A DNA stretch of 38,972 nucleotides from the IMG/VR virus record IMGVR_UViG_3300041431_000154, positions 1 to 38,972 of that record; one strand, written 5' to 3'. Below, piece after piece: positions 17,390 through 24,308 of the stretch. The DNA is from a virus. The position numbers and the translations under genes were made by a program. The notes under the pieces were generated by a model, which saw only the letters and a program-made list of their open reading frames with translations, was not told the origin of the DNA and ran no database searches. Numbering within the stretch: the first letter of the stretch is position 1; each line of letters begins with the position of its first letter.

Positions 17390-17743
17390 TTAGCTCTGAT
17401 CCGTTTTGGGGTCCGCATCGTCTTCCGCATCGGGGTCAGGTTCAGCCATGCCAGCAGACCACGCCGAAAGGATCGAGCCCCAGGTTGAGCTGAGATTCTT
17501 CCGGTTGATGAGAAGCTTCGCTTCCGCGAACGTGACCTCCGGGTGGCGCGCGTGGATGCACGCGAACAGCATGGCTTGAACGAGGCGGATCGAGGGTGCG
17601 AGGATGTCTTTGCTACGCAGGCCGGTCAGCAGACTGCGGTCGGTCAGCTCCTCAGCAAGCGCGATGCTTTCGAAGTCGAATAAGAGTTCGTAACTGACGC
17701 CGCCGAGTTTCAACGTGGTGCTTGGTGCTACGGGGTTCTTCAT
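17390..17743 (-). CDS. Tail assembly chaperone (gpG-like)
   Basis: A 117-residue protein encoded after the tail tube gene and before the -1 frame ORF, the standard gpG/gpGT position. An N-terminal beta part (TLKLGGVSYELLFDFESIALAEELT) leads into a helical core (about 30-90) and an acidic tail (PDPDAEDDADPKT) that holds the slip site. The N-terminal K-L-G-G-x-x-Y-x-L-x-F-D-F pattern is typical of siphophage chaperones. It recruits tail tube subunits to the tape measure. A weak stem-loop sits upstream at 17744-17831. Confidence 0.85.
   Translation of the reverse strand: MKNPVAPSTTLKLGGVSYELLFDFESIALAEELTDRSLLTGLRSKDILAPSIRLVQAMLFACIHARHPEVTFAEAKLLINRKNLSSTWGSILSAWSAGMAEPDPDAEDDADPKTDQS
17404..17411 (-). 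other. Probable -1 ribosomal frameshift site
   Basis: On the minus strand the sequence C CCC AAA A spans 17411-17404, read in the chaperone frame as GAC CCC AAA ACG. The CCC codon can re-pair perfectly one base back because four Cs are in a row. The -1 frame is then open directly into the downstream T-like ORF. The A-site re-pairing (AAA to CAA) is imperfect, so this is not an ideal X-XXY-YYZ heptamer. Confidence 0.5.
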
Positions 17744-17831
17744 GATTCCTCACTTGCTTGAGAACAGAATGAGGATGTTGAGCAAGCAACACCCTCGGCT
17801 CTGTAGGGCCAGCCGCAACTGCGGGTGTGGA
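17744..17831 (-). promoter_or_regulatory. Intergenic stem-loops between tail tube and chaperone genes
   Basis: On the minus strand, ACACCC close after the tube gene can pair with GGGTGT about 30 bases on, enclosing an inner CCGC/GCGG hairpin. Further on, TTGCTTG pairs with CAAGCAA just before the chaperone RBS. There is no clear T-run. This may be partial termination or mRNA processing that lowers chaperone expression below that of tail tube. Confidence 0.3.
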
Positions 17832-18368
17832 TTAACTTCCGGTAAGAACCGTTACAAAGCTGCAAAGCTTGATGTCCAGCTTGAATGTGATGGCCTTCGA
17901 AGCGTCCACGGACATTGGCAAGGGGTTAGAACTTACCCACCCGACAAACTCATAGACGTTTCCCGAAACAGATTGGCCAGAAATCGGCGGCAATTGAATC
18001 TGCCATGACTGAGGCAACTGAGAAACGAACGCGGCCTGTACGGCCTGAAAGCCAGGGTCGGCAGGATTCATAATGCCCGTGAACGACGCCTCGCCCGGAT
18101 CAAGCGTGGTCGGGATATTCTCTTCGAGCACGACCAACCCTTGAAGCGGGCTGGATGTGTTTGTGATCGAGTCGAATTTAATCTTCTGACTGGGGAAGGT
18201 GTAATCCTTCAAGGCGATGACCTGAAGGCCAGTTGGTGTGGACGCCGGAGCCAAGGTGTACTTGACCGGAGGAGTTGTTGGCGCGGGGGCGGGAGAAGCT
18301 AGTGTTGGGACCGTGCTCGACAAACAAAGGACGGCTCCAGCACCTGTACCACTTTTGGTTGCGGGCAT
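17832..18368 (-). CDS. Major tail tube protein
   Basis: A 178-residue protein placed between the tail-completion gene and the chaperones, the canonical place for the tube subunit. After a Pro/Ala-rich N-terminus (about 15-40) the sequence is almost wholly beta strand, with LQVIALKDYTFPSQKIKFDSIT and a late FVGWVSSNPLP segment. This fits the tail-tube fold, which polymerises as stacked hexameric rings. The RBS AAAGGTGA precedes the ATG and can pair with a nearby CACC. Assigned by size, fold pattern and gene order. Confidence 0.82.
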   Translation of the reverse strand: MPATKSGTGAGAVLCLSSTVPTLASPAPAPTTPPVKYTLAPASTPTGLQVIALKDYTFPSQKIKFDSITNTSSPLQGLVVLEENIPTTLDPGEASFTGIMNPADPGFQAVQAAFVSQLPQSWQIQLPPISGQSVSGNVYEFVGWVSSNPLPMSVDASKAITFKLDIKLCSFVTVLTGS

Positions 18369-18397
18369 GGGTTCACCTTTCGGGTGGGGGTTGTTGT

Positions 18398-18805
18398 CTA
18401 GCCTTCATAAGTAAGAATGACGGAGACATTTGTGGAGGACAGCAACGCATCCGGATTGAACAAATCCGTCACGTTGACGACTTCAGCGAACCAAACTTTC
18501 GGTCCGCCGGGAAGTGTACCCATGTATCCCGAGAACGCCGCTTTGACGGCGAGACCGAGGCTGTGGGCGGTGAGATAACTGCCGGGTCCGAATGACGCCA
18601 AGCAGGAGAAAAGCACGCGCGCATGAGCCATTCCGATAGGCTCACTTATATCGTAATCCGTGATATCACTGACCACCTGATACGCGATGCAAGGAAAGAG
18701 AGTGGCCTCGACGGGCGCCGGGATCGGCTGGATGCTGTCGCCAACAATGTCGGTAACGGCAGGCTGCGTGAGCAAGTAAGCGACGATTCCGTTCGTGAGG
18801 CTCAT
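18398..18805 (-). CDS. Tail completion / terminator protein (DUF3168-like)
   Basis: 135 residues from the ATG at 18805, chosen because it overlaps the upstream stop as ATGA; an in-frame GTG three codons earlier is the alternative. The N-terminal pattern, L-x-N-G-I-V-A-Y-L-L-x-x-x-A-V-x-D-I-V-G-D-x-I-x-P then L-F-P-C-I-A-Y, matches the DUF3168 family (tail terminator or head-tail joining proteins such as SPP1 gp17). The hexameric family caps the tail tube and docks it to the head. A closing beta strand (NVSVILTYEG) is typical. Confidence 0.85.
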   Translation of the reverse strand: MSLTNGIVAYLLTQPAVTDIVGDSIQPIPAPVEATLFPCIAYQVVSDITDYDISEPIGMAHARVLFSCLASFGPGSYLTAHSLGLAVKAAFSGYMGTLPGGPKVWFAEVVNVTDLFNPDALLSSTNVSVILTYEG

Positions 18806-19341
18806 GAATTCCACGCTCCCAAATCTTTGGCACCAAAGCTGTCATCGCCGCCCGAGTCGGCAGTCTCGCTCGTCAGGTCTTGCTCAAGTGATGTAGCGAG
18901 TGATTCAGTCAGCGCGTCCACCGCGTGTTCAGCGGATTCATCGAATGCCCGCTGCATAAACGGGTTGGCGTCGATGTGCTTTGTAGCTTTGCCGCCCTTG
19001 CGTTTTTTCCCGCCTTCGACGTGATCGAATCCGTTTTCGATCCAATTCGCAACGTGTGCGGTGTCCCTTGAGAATCCGACTTTCACGGTCGGATCGTCCT
19101 TCGTGCCCACCACAACTTGCACGGAAATATCAGCAGCGAGAATTCCCGGTGGTAGCGCATCGGAGCCCGGTGTCGGCGTGTCAGTGCGTACAGGGCAGTT
19201 AGCTTGTATCGCTTCCGCGAGTACGTCGCCGCCCGCCTGTAGAGCCTGCCGTACTGCCCGCCGTGCGACCCGCTGGGGCATGGCTTTGAGTAACTCTTCA
19301 AACTTTGACGTGTCGATTTTGAGTGCGATGCCGTCACTCAT
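18802..19341 (-). CDS. HK97 gp10-like head-tail joining protein
   Basis: 179 residues from the ATG at 19341, preferred over a longer frame because it overlaps the preceding stop as ATGA. The order F-E-E-L-L-K-A-M-P-Q-R-V...A-L-Q-A-G-G-D-V-L-A-E-A-I-Q-A-x-C-P-V-R-T and later V-A-N-W-I-E-N-G is the classic HK97-gp10 pattern. The middle is basic (GGKKRKGGKATK) and the C-terminus is acidic and Ser-rich. These proteins help join tail to head. Gene order (connector, closure, gp10, terminator, tube) is standard. Confidence 0.9.
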   Translation of the reverse strand: MSDGIALKIDTSKFEELLKAMPQRVARRAVRQALQAGGDVLAEAIQANCPVRTDTPTPGSDALPPGILAADISVQVVVGTKDDPTVKVGFSRDTAHVANWIENGFDHVEGGKKRKGGKATKHIDANPFMQRAFDESAEHAVDALTESLATSLEQDLTSETADSGGDDSFGAKDLGAWNS

Positions 19342-19715
19342 AAATGCGTCTCTGTCACGCCCGAGCCTGTGTCTACGCCGATACACGCCAGGACAATGAC
19401 TCTATTTCTACGCTGCACGTTGTCAACGTCCTGAACCAAATAGGTGTCGCCGTTCCAGATAATCTGCATCCCCGGCACAATATCGACGGACACTGGGTAC
19501 CGCAGAGTAATGCAATCGGTGGCATTCGCAGCCAGCACGGAATTCTGAAATGACCACTTGAACGACAGACTGGCCGTGGACTCGATTGAAGCGCGCGTCG
19601 TCAGGACGGTTGTCCACGTTGACCCAGGCTGACCCGAGGCATCGCGAGTAGCGGATTTCGACTGAATCGTGATCAGATGCTTCAAGGTTCCGGGTTGTAG
19701 AATGCACTGGTCCAT
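19338..19715 (-). CDS. Head closure protein / head-tail adaptor (SPP1 gp16-like)
   Basis: A 125-residue beta-barrel-type protein. L-Q-P-G-T-L-K-H-L-I-T-I-Q, then a Gly/Trp turn (GQPGSTWTTV) and an internal Arg-Ala-Ser-Ile-Glu strand followed by P-G-M-Q-I-I-W-N-G-D-T-Y-L-V-Q-D-V, match the phage head-tail joining family. It forms the ring that plugs the portal-connector channel. It overlaps the connector gene by one base and the gp10-like gene by four, so the three are translationally coupled. Confidence 0.9.
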   Translation of the reverse strand: MDQCILQPGTLKHLITIQSKSATRDASGQPGSTWTTVLTTRASIESTASLSFKWSFQNSVLAANATDCITLRYPVSVDIVPGMQIIWNGDTYLVQDVDNVQRRNRVIVLACIGVDTGSGVTETHL

Positions 19716-20389
19716 TAGTTCTCACCGTAGAAGCTGTCGAAGACTTCGCCCATGAGCAGAGCATCCACACCGTTTTCAATTCCTCTGGGCGGATTCTGTG
19801 CGGCTGCATCGCGGTTGTTGTACCAAAAAGAAATGAGCAACATCATGGCCTGAACGATGGTCTGCGGACAGTTGTTGACCTCGACGCCATCGCCGTATGA
19901 GCCCGCGACCCAAACGACAATCACATTACCCGGCACGAAGTTCTGACACCAAGGCCAGTAGAGAAGCGAGGTTGGGAAAATTCTCGCTGGCTCCGAATTC
20001 TTGTCCGTGGTATAGGTCGCGGGGTCTAGCTCTTGCAGCGTGCCGTTTTGGTCGAGATAACTGATGCTCGTGACCGAATCGCATCCGGGAAACGGAAGAC
20101 GGATCGCAAGTTCTTCCCAGTAGCGGGAGAAGAATGGAAACTTGCGATGACCGCCGACCGTGGAACCGAAATTCGGATATGGAAAATAATCCATTGAAAG
20201 TTGCATGTTGCGATTGAAGATCGCCCGCTGCATTTTCTTTTCGCAGTATTGTCTCGCTGCGATAATCAAGCCCGCTATGAGATCGTCGTCAGCAGTCATG
20301 CTTACGTCCACGACGCACTGACTCTTCGCTGCTGCAAGGGTCACGGGCTCGACGACTGGCTGCGACAGTTGTTTATAACTCAGTGGCAT
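19715..20389 (-). CDS. Head-tail connector protein (gp6/gp15-like)
   Basis: 224 residues from the ATG at 20389. A longer frame reaches 20449, but its first codons fall inside a strong hairpin, so the shorter start is used. The N-terminus (PVTLAAAKSQCVVDVSMTADDDLIAGLIIAARQYCEKKMQRAI) is the typical helical DNA-packaging/connector signature; a beta insertion and the late I-V-Q-A-M-M-L-L-I-S-F-W-Y-N-N-R helix complete it. Dodecamers attach under the portal. It follows the capsid gene in normal order. Confidence 0.9.
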   Translation of the reverse strand: MPLSYKQLSQPVVEPVTLAAAKSQCVVDVSMTADDDLIAGLIIAARQYCEKKMQRAIFNRNMQLSMDYFPYPNFGSTVGGHRKFPFFSRYWEELAIRLPFPGCDSVTSISYLDQNGTLQELDPATYTTDKNSEPARIFPTSLLYWPWCQNFVPGNVIVVWVAGSYGDGVEVNNCPQTIVQAMMLLISFWYNNRDAAAQNPPRGIENGVDALLMGEVFDSFYGEN

Positions 20390-20421
20390 GGGCTTGTACC
20401 TGACGGCTTGAAAAGATCGAC

Positions 20422-20447
20422 GGGGCTCCCGATGTTTCGAGAGCCCC
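20422..20447 (-). terminator. Strong hairpin between capsid and connector genes
   Basis: On the minus strand a 10-bp stem, GGGGCTCTCG with CGGGAGCCCC (one G-T pair), surrounds a 6-base loop 8 bases after the capsid stop. It is followed by GTCGATCTTTTC. This fits a partial terminator or an RNA-stabilising hairpin that makes the capsid message more abundant than downstream head-completion messages. Confidence 0.6.
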
Positions 20448-20454
20448 ATCTGGG

Positions 20455-21699
20455 TTAAACGGTTTTGAGGCCGATGATGGCGTGAGTGCCGCCGGGAGAA
20501 ATGAACGCGCTGCCTGCACGGGCAAACGGGATGAAGCCGGTCGCGAACTGAGCAGCGTAGAGTTCCTTGAGGACGTTTACGGACAACGAAGGGTTGACAG
20601 TCCGAAGCAGGTATCCCGCGTTGAAATCACCGAACAGGATGGGGTATGTTGCAGTGACGGGCGAGGCTAGACCAATATTAGGAAGCGCCTGCACCAGCTT
20701 CACGGGGCGACCGAGCAACGAACCGAACGGGTCAGCAGTTACGCTGGCCGAAGGCGTGAAGATCGGGTTACCCAATGTGTTGACCTCGCCCAACAAAGCG
20801 CCACGAGTGGTGGAGTTCATCACGAAGGTGGAGTTAGGGATGTAGGCTGGGTCGAGGGCGCCGAACAGTGCAGCAATATCGACGTAAGTTACCGTGGCAG
20901 AAACAGCCGCGTTCACAGGAGCAGCAGCCGCCACACCCGTGAGGATGCTGGCGATGTTGCCTGAAGGGGAGCCATTGACGCACATCGCGGACAAAGAGCG
21001 GAAATAACGCTTGCCGAGAATGTCCCGCACGAACGACGTGATGTCGAATGCGCTATCTTGCAACTCAGCCCAGCCAACCAGAATCGGGGGGCAACTGAGC
21101 AGAGACGTGTTAATCAACGCGCCGGTCAGAACTGGGTCTTCGGCGGCGTTCGCATCTGCGGTGCCTTCCGTTTCTTCGTACATGACGGCGGACGTGTCGT
21201 TGCTCATTGCGTACTTCGTTGGACGACCGTCGTCGCTCTTAATTTGCTTGACGATGGTGAGCAAATCGCCCCAAGCCTTTTCAGCTTCGAGCAACTCAGG
21301 ATAGAACGCCTGAGGAATCAGGGTTCCGCCTGTGGAAGCTTCGATGATGTCACGCTGCTCAACTGAAGCAAAACGCTCACGAGTTTCGGCGTTCAGACCT
21401 TGAATACCGCCGCGAATCAACTTATCGAAGGCGTTCTTCTGGCGGTCGTTGCGGGCTTCAACCGAATTATCGGCGTTGGCACCGGGTACTGCACGAGGCA
21501 GGCTGCGAGTGGAGCGGTTCTCGGTGTCAACGACAGCGACACGCTCACTACGAGCGATGTCAGCTTCGAGGACATCCACATCGGCAAGCATCGCGTCTAC
21601 TGAGGCGCGGTTCTCTGCCGTAACGGTTTCCTGCAACATGATGACTTGTGCATCATGCAGCAGCTTGGTGCGCTTTTCGTGCATCTCTTGGAGAGTCAT
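20455..21699 (-). CDS. HK97-type major capsid protein
   Basis: 414 residues from the ATG at 21699, supported by AAAGGA about 9 bases upstream; the frame extends further but lacks this signal. Residues 1-60 are a charged coiled coil (MTLQEMHEKRTKLLHDA...), the scaffolding-like delta domain removed by the prohead protease. After a linker, TGGTLIPQAFYPELLEAEKAWGDLL opens the HK97 fold (N-arm, E-loop), with P-domain and A-domain through FIPFARAGSAFISPGGTHAI. It polymerises into the icosahedral head. The neighbouring protease and portal fit. Confidence 0.93.
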   Translation of the reverse strand: MTLQEMHEKRTKLLHDAQVIMLQETVTAENRASVDAMLADVDVLEADIARSERVAVVDTENRSTRSLPRAVPGANADNSVEARNDRQKNAFDKLIRGGIQGLNAETRERFASVEQRDIIEASTGGTLIPQAFYPELLEAEKAWGDLLTIVKQIKSDDGRPTKYAMSNDTSAVMYEETEGTADANAAEDPVLTGALINTSLLSCPPILVGWAELQDSAFDITSFVRDILGKRYFRSLSAMCVNGSPSGNIASILTGVAAAAPVNAAVSATVTYVDIAALFGALDPAYIPNSTFVMNSTTRGALLGEVNTLGNPIFTPSASVTADPFGSLLGRPVKLVQALPNIGLASPVTATYPILFGDFNAGYLLRTVNPSLSVNVLKELYAAQFATGFIPFARAGSAFISPGGTHAIIGLKTV

Positions 21700-21744
21700 A
21701 TAAGGTGTTCCTTTGGGTTCGAATTTTGTTGCTGTGCGGGACAC

Positions 21745-21762
21745 CATGTATGTCGGTACATG
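21745..21762. promoter_or_regulatory. Perfect inverted repeat upstream of the capsid gene
   Basis: CATGTA (21745-21750) and TACATG (21757-21762) form a perfect 6-6-6 dyad about 45 bases upstream of the capsid start, in the 143-base gap between capsid and protease. It could be an operator for a capsid-specific promoter or a small hairpin in the mRNA leader. No convincing -35/-10 pair was identified. Confidence 0.3.
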
Positions 21763-21842
21763 ACTCTTCGCTGTAGGCGGACGACTGCGAGTGAACGCGG
21801 CCATCAAGTGGCGGCATCCAACCTACGTGAAACTAAAAATGT

Positions 21843-22598
21843 TTAAGCTGCGTGCTTCGCGAGTGCGATGCGAATCCAACGCTTGTGGTTCTCGCTGGCG
21901 ATATGTGCCGCTCGTGAATCCTTGCAGGCGTCAGAGCAGTTCTCATCGTCGCACTCGTCGTTGCTGCACAAGCCGCATGACCCGGCTTCGCACTGAGCAC
22001 AATCGCACTCGCAATCGGGGTCATCGTCCTTCGGGTCGGCGTCGGGATCGTCACGCTTTGCGGTCAACTTAGCGCGCACTTCTACCGGCATATCGCCGGG
22101 GAGAGATCGCACACCGCTGGTTGCTTGCGAATATGCGGGAAACGTGACCGGGGAAACATCAAAAAGGTCCGCAGATTTCACGGTGCGAATGTCCATGCCG
22201 GTGAGAGCGTCATAGGCCCAAGCCGCGTCGGTACAGATAAACCCGAAGCTTGACTGGTTCACATCGCCGCGCGTCATCGACACAATGAGGTCACGGGCAC
22301 ATGCGGTGTCGGGCGGCTGCACTTCGTAAGCCAGACCAACCTTGTCGCTGGTCAGTGTGAGCGTACCGGCTGCGGTGCGACCGAGGATGGCGCTCGGCTC
22401 ATGATTGAAGAGAGCGCGCACATCGGGCGAAGTCGCGAGGTTCGCCGCGAAACAATCGGGAGCGAGAATCTCGACCCACCCACCGAGGTCATCACTGCGA
22501 ACGCCGTACTTAGCGGCGTACCCAAATATGGTTGTCTTATCGCCACCCTTGGAGACTCGAAACTCACACGGAATTGTTCTACGTTCAAGCTGCTTCAT
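21843..22598 (-). CDS. HK97-type prohead protease with Cys-rich tail
   Basis: 251 residues from the ATG at 22598, which has a near-perfect RBS (GAGGAG) just upstream and overlaps the portal end by 14 bases. The catalytic region is clear: H66 in RALFNHEPSAILGRT and S117 in NQSSFGF, as expected for the herpesvirus-protease-like HK97 gp4 family; IFGYAAKYG and DVSPVTFPAY are further landmarks. It removes the capsid delta domain during maturation. Odd feature: after an acidic linker (about 183-195), residues 196-225 hold nine cysteines in 30 residues, then a basic end. This metal-binding-like tail is not part of the protease core. Confidence 0.92.
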   Translation of the reverse strand: MKQLERRTIPCEFRVSKGGDKTTIFGYAAKYGVRSDDLGGWVEILAPDCFAANLATSPDVRALFNHEPSAILGRTAAGTLTLTSDKVGLAYEVQPPDTACARDLIVSMTRGDVNQSSFGFICTDAAWAYDALTGMDIRTVKSADLFDVSPVTFPAYSQATSGVRSLPGDMPVEVRAKLTAKRDDPDADPKDDDPDCECDCAQCEAGSCGLCSNDECDDENCSDACKDSRAAHIASENHKRWIRIALAKHAA

Positions 22599-24294
22599 CT
22601 TCGTTCTCCTCTGGTGCCGCAAGTTCCAACACTGCTTTGGCCGCTGCGGTGCTGCGTGAAACGGAAATGTAAATAGACCGCACCGCCCGTGTGAATTCCT
22701 GCGTTGCCATCGACGCCAAATCTTCCGGCGCGATAACTTCAGGCCACCTTGCCGCCCGCTTCTCCATCGACCGGCAGGCATCGTCCACGACACCGGCGGA
22801 TTCTGGATCACCTCCAGGTGTTGGCAGGCCGGTGCGATTGCTGGATGCGTCTGCAATGCTGGTAAGAACAGGCAAGAACAACGCCCGAATGGCGCCGTAA
22901 TCACGTGTCTTGCGGGTAGAAAGCCGCTTGAATGCGTCAGCAAAGATCGTTATGTACGCCCGCGTAAAGTGACCGAGCATATTCTTTTCAGCCGCTGTTG
23001 GCGCCACGGGGTCTGCATCGACTGGCTGGTCTTGCAGGCTCTCCGTATCCAACAGGCGCGCAGAGTTCTGGTAGTTCACCGGCATCCAATAACAGTCCAT
23101 GCCCGTGCTTGGATCGGCGGGATTCATGCCCAGTTTCTTTCGGCAATCGTTGCCCGTCAGATAGCCGCCTATGCGGCCCAGTTGCAACGCTTCGTTGGTA
23201 GCTTTTACGTCGCACCTTAAGATGGCGTCAACAGAAAACTCAATGAAATACTTATTCGCTTTTCTGCCCTGAGTCGGCGTTAACTTACGCACTAACTCTT
23301 GCTCAAAGCGAGTTAGCCAAGGTTGAAGACAAAACGTGACAAACTGCAATGCCATCTGTTCGGCGCCAGACCCAGGCATCTTCGTTTCGGAACCGACCAT
23401 GTGCGGAGGCACGCGGAAGATTCCCATCGCAATATCTGCACGTGTAAATGCACGGCTCTCTATCCACTGAGAGTTCTCGTTGCTCAAACCTAGCTGCTGA
23501 TAGGTCCACTCGGACCCGAACAAAAACGCGGTCTTGCCTTGATTTACGCCGCCCTGTTGCTGGTTCCAAGACTCACGCATTTCTACTTGAGCCTTCGGGT
23601 CGAGCTTGTTTTTGTTGGTCATAATCCCACCGGGATTAGAACCGTTTCCAAAGTGACGAGCGCCGGACTTCTCCATGGCCATCGCGAGACCGAGAGTCTG
23701 ACGGCACATTTCAACCGGCGAGATTCCTGACAGCCCATCCAGACTGAAAAGTCTGAGGTGGATCATGTCCTCTTCGGCGATCTTGCGGGTCTGATTAAGC
23801 GGCATCCCATCGCTGGTCTCGTAGTAAATCAGGTGCGTCGATGGGTCACGCTTCGCCATCGTCTTGAACGGATGGAGCGGCCACAACGCGACTACCTGAC
23901 CGGAGTTTTTGTTGCGCTCGATTTCACTGAAACCATTTCCGGTAAGTGCTGCGGAACCGACCAATGTTTCGATCCACGTGTATGCGCTCATTTCCGGGTT
24001 CGCTTCGACGCTCAAGAGATAATGCAGGTTCTGCTCGACTGCTTCCTGATGACCGCCTGCGGTGCGCTCCATGAGTTTCAGCGGTAGGGACGCGATGGAC
24101 TCTGCAATGACTCTCACCGACCCGTAAACGGTCGTAATCTTGAGGGCGTTGCTCTCGTTGACTATCTCGCCCGCCGCCGACGATTCACTGCTGTGAAGCC
24201 AAGAAAAAATCGCACTGGGAGATAGGGAGCCTGAGCGAAAAGACTTCGCGATCCCGCGAAAGAAGCCAGCGATCTGAGTGCTGAATTTTGGCAT
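22585..24294 (-). CDS. HK97-type portal protein
   Basis: 569 residues. The core (about 40-410) carries TVYGSVRVIAESIASLPLKLMER, the HPFKT..., NPGGIMTNKNKLDPKA and GIFRVPPHMVG segments of HK97-family portals, which form the dodecameric DNA-entry ring at one head vertex. The C-terminal ~150 residues (430-569) are helical with an acidic end (EENEDEAA), making it longer than HK97 gp3 (about 424 aa). The extra part may be a longer crown or clip region. It is encoded between terminase and protease, in the usual order. Confidence 0.93.
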   Translation of the reverse strand: MPKFSTQIAGFFRGIAKSFRSGSLSPSAIFSWLHSSESSAAGEIVNESNALKITTVYGSVRVIAESIASLPLKLMERTAGGHQEAVEQNLHYLLSVEANPEMSAYTWIETLVGSAALTGNGFSEIERNKNSGQVVALWPLHPFKTMAKRDPSTHLIYYETSDGMPLNQTRKIAEEDMIHLRLFSLDGLSGISPVEMCRQTLGLAMAMEKSGARHFGNGSNPGGIMTNKNKLDPKAQVEMRESWNQQQGGVNQGKTAFLFGSEWTYQQLGLSNENSQWIESRAFTRADIAMGIFRVPPHMVGSETKMPGSGAEQMALQFVTFCLQPWLTRFEQELVRKLTPTQGRKANKYFIEFSVDAILRCDVKATNEALQLGRIGGYLTGNDCRKKLGMNPADPSTGMDCYWMPVNYQNSARLLDTESLQDQPVDADPVAPTAAEKNMLGHFTRAYITIFADAFKRLSTRKTRDYGAIRALFLPVLTSIADASSNRTGLPTPGGDPESAGVVDDACRSMEKRAARWPEVIAPEDLASMATQEFTRAVRSIYISVSRSTAAAKAVLELAAPEENEDEAA

Positions 24295-24308
24295 TTAATG
24301 CTCTCTGG

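Noticed and set aside
21700-21807. N-terminal extension of the capsid frame
   Set aside because: The extra 36 codons lack an RBS, contain the dyad at 21745-21762, and do not look like a delta-domain start. The ATG at 21699 has AAAGGA upstream.
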